A program made the position numbers and the translations under genes. The notes under the pieces were generated by a model that did not search any database, was not told the origin of the DNA, and saw only the letters and a list, made by a program, of their open reading frames with translations. From contig NZ_PNEO01000022.1 in NCBI RefSeq assembly GCF_002870125.1, positions 1 through 64,000 on the forward strand: 64,000 nt of DNA, written 5' to 3'. Shown here in pieces: positions 32,216 through 46,154 of the stretch. Source of the DNA: Burkholderia sp. WAC0059. GTDB taxonomy: Bacteria > Pseudomonadota > Gammaproteobacteria > Burkholderiales > Burkholderiaceae. The first letter of the stretch is position 1. The number at the start of each line of letters is the position of its first letter.

Positions 32216-35032
32216 TCATACCTTCAACAGGATGGCGACCGGCAGCGTTTCCAGCACATCCCGCGCATAGAGCCGACCGCTATGCGCTTCGACCGTTTGA
32301 GCGTTCAGCACATCGAGCCAATGGCCGGAGGTTCCCTCCTGGGCTACGTCGAGCGGCAATCTCATCGCACTGTCCTGCCAGACCGCCGGCGGTATCAGCG
32401 GTAGCGGGCGGCTGTCGCGGGCCATGGCCTGTTCGTCGTGCGACAGGCTCAGGCGGCTGGCGACCGCCAACAGCGTCACGCCCTCGTGTTGTCTCGTCAG
32501 GCCGATCAGATGCGACTGGCGCAGCCCTTCGCTGTGCAAGGGCGAATAGGTCCCGTCCGTAAACAACGCCGGATAGTGTTTCCTCAATTGCAGCATGGCA
32601 TGCACCAGCTTTTGCTTGATGCTTCCATCACGCCAATTCAACAGTGCCTCGGGCCATGTCGGCGGGTGTTGCAACGAATGTTCGAGGCGTTCGTAAGCGA
32701 CCGCCTGCCGGTTGTCCGGGTCCACCAGGCTGAAGTCCCAGCTTTCCGAGCCTTGATAGAGGTCCGGCACGCCGGGCGCGCTCAGGTGCAAGGCCGTCTG
32801 GGTCAGGCCATTGAGCGCGCCGGCAGCGGCGATCGTCCCGGCAAAGCGGCCGATGGATGCCAACAAGCCGTCGTCGTCGGTAAAGTCTCGTTCGAGCCGG
32901 GCCAGGAATTCGGCGCAGGTTTTTTCGTAGGCGAGGTCCGGCGCGATCCAGTTCGAACGGCGTTTGGCTTCGCGCAGGCTCTTCAATTGCCAGGTCTCGA
33001 CACGCCGCATAAAGGCGTGCAGCGCGGGCAGGCAGACGGTTTCGGGCGGCACCGGCAAGTCCAGCGGCCAGGAGCCGATCAGGGTTTGATAAAGCATCAG
33101 TTGATCGATCGCGTCGGGACCGGGGCCCAGCCGGCTGGCCTGCGCCCGCCACGCCTGTACCGCGCGGTCCCAGGCCGGCGCGATTTCGCTCAATACGGCC
33201 AGCCGGGCGCGGGCATCCGGGCCGCGCTTGTGGTCGTGGGTGGCGGTGGTCAGCATCGCGTGCGGGAACAGCCGTGCACGCATCGCGATCCGGTGGTGGA
33301 ACGCTTGCGGCTGCAAGGCAAAATCGTCGGGTTTGCTGCCGACTTCGTTGCGCGACAGGAGTCGCCCATAACGATAAAACGCCGTATCTTCGACGGCTTT
33401 GGCGGCCAACGGCGAGCTCAGTTGCTGGAAGCGCGTCAGCGCACGCAGGCGCCACGCTTCCGCGTTCGGGTCCGCGAGGCGGGTATTGCCCAGCCACGCG
33501 TGCAACTGATCCAGGACCGGGTGGTCGGCCGCGCCCAGGATCTCGCGCGCAGCACTCACCGCGGCTTGCAGGATGGCGGCGTCGGCCGTTGTCGCATGCC
33601 CGGGGAAGTAAGTCCGGTAGACCGGGAAGTTCAGCAGGATAGCTTCCAGCGCACGCTGGATCATGGTCTGGCTGAGGTCCCGCGTATGCCACTGCAGGCG
33701 GGCCAGCCGGTGCAGGTAACGCACCACCGTATCGCGCTCGCTGCAGAGGTTCCCGGTCAGTATTTGTCGACGGGCTGCCCGTTCATAGGCCGCGAAATCC
33801 GCCGTGTCGCCGGCTACGTTATGCCAGGTCGCGCTTAATCCCGAGGCGCCCTGGTCTGCGTGCAGGACCGCCGACACGTCGTTCATGAATTCATAACCCG
33901 TGGTGCCGTCCACTTCCCAATCGCTGCGCAGGGTTTCGTTCTGGGCAAGCACTTTTTCCACCACCAGGTACGCCGAGTTGAGGTTCAGGCCCGCCGGTCG
34001 CTGCGGAGTCAGGGCGCTCAAGCGTCGCCGCAAGTTCAGGCAATAGGCGGCGGGGTCCGTCAGGCCATCGACATGATCGACCCGTACGCCGTCGATCAAG
34101 CCTTCCCGGTACAGGCGAAACACCAGCGCGTGCGTGGCTTCGAAGACTTCGGGCTGCTCCGCGCGCAAGCCGACCAGTTCATTGATTTCAAAGAAGCGGC
34201 GCCAATTGATTTCGTCGGCGGCGGTACGCCACCACGCCAGGCGGTAATGCTGTTTTTCCAGCAATTGATGCAGGCGCGTCCGGCCGGCCGGCGTGTGCGC
34301 GTCGTGCGCGAGCAGTAAGTCGTCGAGCGCCGTGCCGGCCTGCTCACGCAGCAATGCCGACTGCCAATCGGCCAGCCGGTTGCGCCCGCGTTCGCCATCG
34401 ACGGGGGCGGACCAGCGGGCCGCCAGGTGTTCGAAGCGCGCGTGCGGATCGGCGCGCAGGATCTCGGCGCAAGTCGCCGGGGCGAGCGGCAGCAACGTGT
34501 CGAAATAACGGATCTGGAATCCGGCTTGCGGATCGCTGGTATCCAGCGCCAGGTCTCCGGCCGCGAGTGCTTCGCCGTAGGGCAAACCGAGGATGGGCAG
34601 CAGCAGCTTGCCGTACAGGGCCGGGTCCGGGACCTGCCAATCGATGTCGAAGAAGTTGGCATGACGGCTTTGCTCTCCATACTGCAGCACGTCGCGCCAC
34701 CAGACGTTATAGCGGCAGGAAGCGGCCATGTGATTGGGCACGATGTCGAGTATCAGGCCCATCCCCTCGGGGCGTAACCGGTCGACCAGTCGTCGCAACG
34801 CGGCCTCGCCACCGAGCGCCGGGTTCACGCGGTTGAAGTCGGTGACGTCGTAACCGTGCTGCGAGCCGGGGCAGGCGGTGAAGATCGGCGACAGGTAGAG
34901 ATGGCTGACCCCGAGCGCGGCGTAATAGGGCACGCGCCGGGTCGCGTCGTCCAGCGTGAACCCGGCGTGCAACTGCAAACGCGCGGTGGCGCGCGGCGTC
35001 GTGGGCGGCAACCGCCCGGGCGATGGGATCAT
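32216..35032 (-). CDS. treY: Malto-oligosyltrehalose synthase TreY
   Basis: The 938-residue GH13 enzyme isomerises the reducing end of maltodextrins to an alpha,alpha-1,1 (trehalosyl) end. The N-terminus has ARLQLHAGFTLDDATRRVPYY and GVSHLYLSPIFTA. Catalytic regions are DGVRVDHVDGL (Asp nucleophile), VVEKVLAQNE (Glu acid) and ATHDHKRGPDARAR. The C-terminus has VPDLYQGSESWDFSLVDPDNR. Length is at the upper end of the family. Its ATG overlaps the stop of the small upstream ORF (ATGA). It is last in the minus-strand glucan/trehalose operon and supplies trehalosyl-dextrins to TreZ. Confidence 0.95.
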   Translation of the reverse strand: MIPSPGRLPPTTPRATARLQLHAGFTLDDATRRVPYYAALGVSHLYLSPIFTACPGSQHGYDVTDFNRVNPALGGEAALRRLVDRLRPEGMGLILDIVPNHMAASCRYNVWWRDVLQYGEQSRHANFFDIDWQVPDPALYGKLLLPILGLPYGEALAAGDLALDTSDPQAGFQIRYFDTLLPLAPATCAEILRADPHARFEHLAARWSAPVDGERGRNRLADWQSALLREQAGTALDDLLLAHDAHTPAGRTRLHQLLEKQHYRLAWWRTAADEINWRRFFEINELVGLRAEQPEVFEATHALVFRLYREGLIDGVRVDHVDGLTDPAAYCLNLRRRLSALTPQRPAGLNLNSAYLVVEKVLAQNETLRSDWEVDGTTGYEFMNDVSAVLHADQGASGLSATWHNVAGDTADFAAYERAARRQILTGNLCSERDTVVRYLHRLARLQWHTRDLSQTMIQRALEAILLNFPVYRTYFPGHATTADAAILQAAVSAAREILGAADHPVLDQLHAWLGNTRLADPNAEAWRLRALTRFQQLSSPLAAKAVEDTAFYRYGRLLSRNEVGSKPDDFALQPQAFHHRIAMRARLFPHAMLTTATHDHKRGPDARARLAVLSEIAPAWDRAVQAWRAQASRLGPGPDAIDQLMLYQTLIGSWPLDLPVPPETVCLPALHAFMRRVETWQLKSLREAKRRSNWIAPDLAYEKTCAEFLARLERDFTDDDGLLASIGRFAGTIAAAGALNGLTQTALHLSAPGVPDLYQGSESWDFSLVDPDNRQAVAYERLEHSLQHPPTWPEALLNWRDGSIKQKLVHAMLQLRKHYPALFTDGTYSPLHSEGLRQSHLIGLTRQHEGVTLLAVASRLSLSHDEQAMARDSRPLPLIPPAVWQDSAMRLPLDVAQEGTSGHWLDVLNAQTVEAHSGRLYARDVLETLPVAILLKV

Positions 35033-35145
35033 GGATAGTGGCCTCGGGCGGTACTGCGAGCCTGGTTGAGTGCGGCGATGCGCCGGGCGAGCTCGTCGCC
35101 GTCGGATAAGGTGCCGACCGGATGAGCGGAACTGCTTGCGTTCAT
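35029..35145 (-). CDS. 38-residue ORF between treZ and treY
   Basis: A short frame encodes MNASSSAHPVGTLSDGDELA followed by RRIAALNQARSTARGHYP. It starts 11 bases after the treZ stop and its TGA overlaps the treY ATG in an ATGA junction, the same coupling used elsewhere in this operon. The upstream SD is weak (AGGTCGAG). No membrane or signal segment is seen. In related bacteria a 4-alpha-glucanotransferase gene (malQ) often sits between treZ and treY, so this could be a deletion remnant of malQ. It could also be a leader ORF that couples translation into treY. I cannot recognise a family. Confidence 0.5.
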   Translation of the reverse strand: MNASSSAHPVGTLSDGDELARRIAALNQARSTARGHYP

Positions 35146-35155
35146 GATCTCGACC

Positions 35156-37009
35156 TTATGCTTCGAGCCATGCGATCGTGCTGTAGCCCGGCAGGTGCGC
35201 ATGTTGTTCGGGATGGCCGGGGCTGGGTTGGGCCAGGTCGCCGTCGGTCTGAAACAGCAACTGGCCGGGTTTGGCTTGCAGCGCGGGTTCCACCGCGACG
35301 GCCTCCGGCGCCAGGTTGGTAAACAGCGCCAGGACTGGCCTGTGGCCCGGATGGCCGATGCGCCAGCGCGCTACCACGGCGGCCGGCCCGAGCGCCTGCG
35401 CGCCCAGCGCCAGGACCGAGACAAACTGCGGCGACAGCACCTGGCGGCGCAACATCAGCAGCGTGCGGTAAAGCTCGGTCCAGGGGTTGAACAAGGTGTG
35501 CGAGGGTGCCTGCGGTTGCGAGGCGATAAAGGTTGCCGCGTCGTTCGGGTCGGGAATGCGTGCGCGCGTAGCGGCGTCGGCAAAGGCCGGAAAGCGTGCG
35601 AATTCGCGCCGACGGCCTTCGCGTACCGCCTCGGCCAGTTCGTCCCGATGGCTGGTGAAAAACAGGAACGGGCTGCGGGTGCCGATTTCCTCGCCCATGA
35701 ACAGCAACGGAATCTGCGGGCACAGCAACTGCAGCGCGATCGCCGCGCGCAACGCGGCGGGCTGGGCCAGCACCGTCAGACGTTCGCCGAAGGCGCGATT
35801 GCCGATCTGGTCGTGGTTTTGCAAAAACAGCACGAAGGCGCTGGGCGGCAGATGGTGGCTGGCTTCGCCGCGCGTCACCGGGACGCCCGCCAAGGCGCTG
35901 AGATGCGGCGAGACCTCGCCCTGGTAGATGAAGCCTTCCGCCAGAGCCCGCGCCAATTTCTGCGCCGGCGCCTGCGCATAGTCGCCGTAATAGCTGTCGT
36001 GCTCGCCCGTCAGCAGGACATGCAGGGCATGATGGGCGTCGTCGTTCCACTGCGCGTCGAACGGTTGGCCCAGATGGTGCGCGCCGTTCGCTTCGTTTTC
36101 CAGCACCAGGTGCACCTGGCGTTCGACGCCCAGCAGGGAGCGAATCATGAAGGCGGTTTCGTCGAGCCAGTCGGGGTCGCGTATCGCATGGACGGCATCG
36201 AAACGCAGGCCGTCGAAGCGGAATTCATCGAGCCAGTAAAGCGCATTCTCGGCGAAGAAACTGCGGACTTCGGGCTGGCGAAAATCGAGCGCATTGCCCC
36301 AGGGGGTGTCGAGGTCGTCGCGAAAGAACGAGCCGGCATAGCGGCCCAGGTAGTTGCCGTCCGGGCCGAAGTGGTTGTACACCACGTCGAGCAGCACCAT
36401 CAGGCCCAGGCCATGCGCCGCGTCCACCAGCGCCTTGAGTTCGTCGGGAGTGCCGTAGCTGGCGTCCGGCGCATAGGGCAGCACGCCGTCGTAGCCCCAA
36501 TTGCGCGGGCCCGGGAAATCGGCCACCGGCATCAGTTCGATGGCGGTGATGCCGAGCGCGGCCAGGCCCGGCAGCCGGTCGATCACGCCGCGAAAGCCGC
36601 CCAGCAGGCCGACATGCAGTTCGTAAATGACCGCTTCGTGCCAGGGGCGGCCGCGCCAATCGGGATGACGCCATGAGTAAGCGTCGGGGTCGGTGAGCAC
36701 GCTGGCGTCGTGCACGTCGTGCGCCTGCGCGCGCGAGGCGGGATCGGGAATGCGGGTGCCGTCCGGCAGCACGAAGCGGTAGCGTGCCCCGACGGCGCAT
36801 TCGACGTCGGCATGCAGCCAGCCGGGCGCGGCTGAGGGGCGTCGGTCGTCTTCGCGCGGCGCGCTGGCCTGCATCGGCACCGGGGGCTGGCCTGCCACTT
36901 CAAGCAGAATCGGGCCGTCGGCGTCGGGTGCCCACAGGCGAAAGCGGGTGCGTCCGTCGGCCAGATTTTGTGGACCAAATCCATAATGATAGGAATGCAT
37001 AGGGTTCAT
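35156..37009 (-). CDS. treZ: Malto-oligosyltrehalose trehalohydrolase TreZ
   Basis: The 617-residue GH13 enzyme releases trehalose from trehalosyl-dextrins made by TreY. It has an N-terminal CBM48-like domain (GRTRFRLWAPDADGPILLEV), then EAVIYELHVGLLGGFRG, PVADFPGPRNWGYDGVLPYAP, nucleophile Asp in FRFDGLRFDAVHAI, acid Glu in HLVLENEANGA, and FLQNHDQIGNRAFGER. The start at 37009 overlaps the glgX stop by four bases (ATGA); a second ATG at 37000 is possible. The gene is followed by the 38-codon ORF and treY. Confidence 0.95.
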   Translation of the reverse strand: MNPMHSYHYGFGPQNLADGRTRFRLWAPDADGPILLEVAGQPPVPMQASAPREDDRRPSAAPGWLHADVECAVGARYRFVLPDGTRIPDPASRAQAHDVHDASVLTDPDAYSWRHPDWRGRPWHEAVIYELHVGLLGGFRGVIDRLPGLAALGITAIELMPVADFPGPRNWGYDGVLPYAPDASYGTPDELKALVDAAHGLGLMVLLDVVYNHFGPDGNYLGRYAGSFFRDDLDTPWGNALDFRQPEVRSFFAENALYWLDEFRFDGLRFDAVHAIRDPDWLDETAFMIRSLLGVERQVHLVLENEANGAHHLGQPFDAQWNDDAHHALHVLLTGEHDSYYGDYAQAPAQKLARALAEGFIYQGEVSPHLSALAGVPVTRGEASHHLPPSAFVLFLQNHDQIGNRAFGERLTVLAQPAALRAAIALQLLCPQIPLLFMGEEIGTRSPFLFFTSHRDELAEAVREGRRREFARFPAFADAATRARIPDPNDAATFIASQPQAPSHTLFNPWTELYRTLLMLRRQVLSPQFVSVLALGAQALGPAAVVARWRIGHPGHRPVLALFTNLAPEAVAVEPALQAKPGQLLFQTDGDLAQPSPGHPEQHAHLPGYSTIAWLEA

Positions 37010-39144
37010 GATGCCGGGCTCTCGACCAGATGGGTTTGCAGGAGCGTCACGCTGTGGGCTTCGAGCTTGACGCTGCCGTCCGGCGCCGCATAAGGCTGTG
37101 CTTCGGGCGCAGCGCTTTCGAGCATCACTTGCCATGCCGATGCGCCCGGCGGCGCCTGGCACTCGATTTGCGCCGTCGTGCCATTGAAGAAAATCAGCTC
37201 GAGTACCAGCGTCGTAGCCGCGCCATCCGTGCCGGGCAGTCGCGTGGCGTAGCGCAGGGCGAAGGTGCGGTGTTCGCCGTCCGACCAGTTCTCGGGCGTC
37301 ATCGGGGTCCCGCTCGCGGTAAACCAGTCGAGGTCGCGAATGCCGGGCGCCAGCTCGGTGCCATGGGGGAAGTCGTGTGCGTTCAGCGAGGCCGACGTGC
37401 GCCGGAGCGCGGTCAGGCGCGCGACGAACGCGCTCAACTGGCGCGCTTGCGGTTGCCCGGCGGCCTGCCAGTCGAACCAGGAGAGCGGATTGTCCTGGCA
37501 ATACGCGTTGTTGTTGCCTTGCTGGGTTCGGCCGAATTCGTCGCCGCCCAGCAGCATCGGGGTGCCGCGCGACAGCAGCAGGGTCGCGAGGATGGCGCGC
37601 TGGACCCGGCCGCGCGTCTGGTTGATGACGGGGTCGTCGGTCGGTCCTTCGACCGCGCCGTCCTCGCTCCAGTTGGCGCTGCCGTTATCGTCGTTGCCGT
37701 CTCGATTGTCCTCGCGATTCGCTTCGTTATGCTTGTGGGCATAGCTCACCACGTCGTTCAGCGTAAAGCCGTCGTGGGCGGCGACGAAATTGATCGAGGA
37801 CCAGACCTTGCGGCGCCGGCGATCGAACAGGTCGGCCGAGCCCGATACGCGTGCGGCCAGCTCGCCGAGCTGGCCACTGTCGCCGCGCCAGAAGCGCCGC
37901 ACGGTGTCGCGATAGCGGTCGTTCCATTCGCCGAAACCGGGCGGGTGGTTGCCCAACTGATAGCCGCCGGGACCGAGATCCCAGGGTTCGGAAATCAGCT
38001 TGACCCGATTCAGCACGGGGTCCTGGCGGATCGCGTCGAAAAACCCCGAGCCCGGGTCGAAGCCGGTGCCTTCGCGTCCCAGCGTCACGCCCAGGTCGAA
38101 GCGGAAGCCGTCGATATGGAAATGTTCGACCCAGTAGCGCAACGAATCCATCACCATTTGCAGCACCCGCGGATGCGATAGATTCAGGGTGTTGCCGCAA
38201 CCGGTCTCGTCGATGTAATGACGTTCGTCGCCGGGCACGAGGCGGTAATAGCTGGCGTTGTCGAGGCCGCGCCAGGACAGCGTCGGGCCGAGCTGGTTGC
38301 CTTCGCAGGTATGGTTGTAGACCACGTCGAGGATGACTTCGATGCCGGCTGCGTGCAGCCGCGCGACGGCGATGCGCATTTCCGCGAGCAGACGGGTCGA
38401 CAGGTAGGCGGGCTCCGGGGCGAAATAGGCCAGCGTGCTGTAGCCCCAGTAGTTGCCCAGCTTGCGCTCCAGCAGGAAGCGGTCCTGCAGGAAGGCCTGG
38501 ACCGGCAGCAATTCGAGCGTGGTGATGCCCAGCTTCAGCAAATGATCGATGAAGCGCGGTTCGCAGAGCGCGCGGAAGGTGCCGCAGTGATTGGCCTGCA
38601 AGCCGTCGCGCTGCATCGAGACGCCGCGCACGTGGGCTTCGTAGATCACCGTGCCGGACCACGGATGCGCCAGCAAGCGGTCTTTGCCCCAGTTGAAGCT
38701 GTTGTCGCAGACGACGGCCTTGGCCATGGCCGACGCGCTGTCGCGGCGATCCATCGAGAGGTCGGCGCGCGCGTGGTGCAAACGATAGCCGAACAGCGAA
38801 TCGGCCCATCGCACCGGCCCGCTCAGGCGTTTCGCATAGGGGTCCAGCAACAGCTTGTGGGGGTTGAAGCGGTGTCCGTTACCCGGTTCATAGGGGCCGT
38901 GGGCACGAAAGGCGTAGACGTCGCCGGCTTCGGCGCCCGGCAGGTAGCCGTGCCAGACTTCGTCGGTGCATTCCGGCAGCGGCAGGCGCGCCAATTCCTT
39001 GCGCCCGCTGGAGTCGAACAGGCACAGGTCGATGCGGGTCGCGTTGGCGGAAAACACCGCGAAGTTGACGCCCAGTCCGTCGACGGTCGCCCCCATCGGA
39101 TAAGGCAGACCCGGCAGCAAACGGTCGGACGGACGGGCGGCCAT
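37006..39144 (-). CDS. glgX: Glycogen debranching enzyme GlgX (isoamylase type)
   Basis: The 712-residue GH13 debranching enzyme starts LLPGLPYPMGATVDGLGVNF (CBM48 region), then GTVIYEAHVRGVSMQRDG, ELLPVQAFLQDRFLLERKLG, nucleophile region IDGFRFDLGVTL, acid Glu in KLISEPWDLGPGGYQLG and FVAAHDGFTLNDVVSY, then GGDEFGRTQQGNNNAYCQDN. It cleaves alpha-1,6 branches, giving linear dextrins that TreY/TreZ turn into trehalose. It begins three bases after the glgB stop and overlaps treZ by four bases. Confidence 0.95.
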   Translation of the reverse strand: MAARPSDRLLPGLPYPMGATVDGLGVNFAVFSANATRIDLCLFDSSGRKELARLPLPECTDEVWHGYLPGAEAGDVYAFRAHGPYEPGNGHRFNPHKLLLDPYAKRLSGPVRWADSLFGYRLHHARADLSMDRRDSASAMAKAVVCDNSFNWGKDRLLAHPWSGTVIYEAHVRGVSMQRDGLQANHCGTFRALCEPRFIDHLLKLGITTLELLPVQAFLQDRFLLERKLGNYWGYSTLAYFAPEPAYLSTRLLAEMRIAVARLHAAGIEVILDVVYNHTCEGNQLGPTLSWRGLDNASYYRLVPGDERHYIDETGCGNTLNLSHPRVLQMVMDSLRYWVEHFHIDGFRFDLGVTLGREGTGFDPGSGFFDAIRQDPVLNRVKLISEPWDLGPGGYQLGNHPPGFGEWNDRYRDTVRRFWRGDSGQLGELAARVSGSADLFDRRRRKVWSSINFVAAHDGFTLNDVVSYAHKHNEANREDNRDGNDDNGSANWSEDGAVEGPTDDPVINQTRGRVQRAILATLLLSRGTPMLLGGDEFGRTQQGNNNAYCQDNPLSWFDWQAAGQPQARQLSAFVARLTALRRTSASLNAHDFPHGTELAPGIRDLDWFTASGTPMTPENWSDGEHRTFALRYATRLPGTDGAATTLVLELIFFNGTTAQIECQAPPGASAWQVMLESAAPEAQPYAAPDGSVKLEAHSVTLLQTHLVESPAS

Positions 39145-39147
39145 CGA

Positions 39148-44945
<5,798 letters not shown>

Positions 44946-45537
44946 AGACTCTCCATGCCGGAGGCGGCGAGCGGGCTCGCCCGCCAGACCGGGAACGGCA
45001 TCTGTTGCGGATTCATTCAGCGCGAATTTCCGGACCTTGCCATACGAGGCAAAGCGACGACTTTGCTCAGGTCTTCCACTGGCGCGCTGCATCGTCGCGC
45101 AAGCCCCATTCCCAACGCGGCGATTTGATACTCGCGTGCCGGGTGTTGAGCGGGTCCAGGCTGATTGCCCCCGCAGTACGCCGCCGCCGGAGCGGTGCGG
45201 CGGATTTCGCGTCGTGACGCCGGCAACCACACGTGGTTCGCGGGGTAGCGGGTGAAGGAAAGCACCTGATCGTTCGACGCGTAATCGTCGAAATTGCCCA
45301 CCTGAATTCGCCGCCCATGCCGTCGCGCAATCGCCGTTGCCACGCATCGCGCCGCTGGGAGAGATTGAGCGCGTGGCCGCTACCGTGCCCAGCAAGGGCG
45401 CATGGTCATCCGCTTACAAGCCGAAGGCGCGTTGCGAGCGACGCTTGCGCACGGCTTGACCCCGACGTGGCGAGGGTATGCCGGTTTCGGGCAGGCCCAG
45501 ATACTGCCTGCAGGAGACGGCTGGGGCGACTCGCACC
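44946..45537. other. Upstream region of treS
   Basis: There is no intact gene between treS and the DUF3309 gene. It contains the glgE relic and presumably the operon promoter, which I could not pinpoint. Confidence 0.5.
45065..45330 (-). pseudogene. glgE (maltosyltransferase) C-terminal remnant
   Basis: Reading leftward, one frame gives NFDDYASNDQVLSFTRYPAN (GlgE-like DNDQVLFY segment). A second frame gives AISLDPLNTRHASIKSPRWE and WGLRDDAA, closely matching the GlgE pattern VSLDPH...PLWEWGLPDDA. The first frame then resumes with PVEDLS (GlgE VEDLL). At least two frameshifts separate the pieces, and the last roughly 40 residues and the catalytic domain are absent. GlgE transfers maltose from maltose-1-phosphate to glucan and is normally encoded next to treS, which supports the reading. 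Confidence 0.65.
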
Positions 45538-45693
45538 TTACAGACGTCCCATCACCAACAGCACGATCACGACAATCACAACGAGACCCAGGCCACCGCT
45601 CGGCGCATAGCCCCATGAGCGGCTATGCGACCACCGCGGGAATGCGCCGACGAGCATAAGAATTAAAACGATCAGCAGGATGGTTCCAAGCAT
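45538..45693 (-). CDS. DUF3309 small membrane protein
   Basis: The 51-residue peptide starts MLGTILLIVLILMLVGAFPR and continues SHSRSWGYAPSGGLGLVVIV to end VMGRL. Two hydrophobic segments flank the diagnostic W-SHSRSWGY-PSGG core of DUF3309, a family of small membrane peptides common in proteobacteria and of unknown function. GGAG stands ten bases before the ATG. It may be too short for automatic gene calling. It lies upstream of, and in the same direction as, the glycogen/trehalose operon. Confidence 0.88.
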   Translation of the reverse strand: MLGTILLIVLILMLVGAFPRWSHSRSWGYAPSGGLGLVVIVVIVLLVMGRL

Positions 45694-46154
45694 GATGGGG
45701 CTCCAAAGATGAGCGCATAACCTGATCTGACTTTCGCGGTCGTCGAGACGGCGGGAAAGGATCGAGACGGTCGGATGCGCGTAGTGGTCATACGAGCTCG
45801 CCGGAGGCGGCAGTAGCCGGACAGCGAGTTGACGGGGGCTTTCCCCGGCTTTGGGCGTATGTGATTTACTCAGGAAGCCTTTCTGGGCAACTGAAAACAG
45901 GTTGCGCGCATACCGGGTCGAAGTCGGTACGGTGTCGTACCCGGCTGCGTGTGGTTGCGTATTCGACGGTATCGCGGGCGACTGGTCTGCCCGGGCGATC
46001 TGACCGGAGATTTCCCCGTTCCGGCTGGGCTGCTACCGTACAGACATGGCCGTACCGTGCCTGTACCGCGCGCGAGATCCGCTTGCCGCGCCCGTTTTCC
46101 CTCCGGCACGGAGTCCCGTCCGGTATCGCTGCCGGCGGGGCGCCCCCAATACCG
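45694..46154. other. Gap between DUF3309 and ABC exporter genes
   Basis: There are 461 bases with no recognisable gene. I saw no clear terminator or operator. Confidence 0.5.

Noticed and set aside
44946..45395. A 150-codon N-terminal extension of TreS
   Set aside because: The frame is open, but it has no similarity to TreS. A good ribosome-binding site precedes 44945, and the region carries the glgE scrap in other frames.
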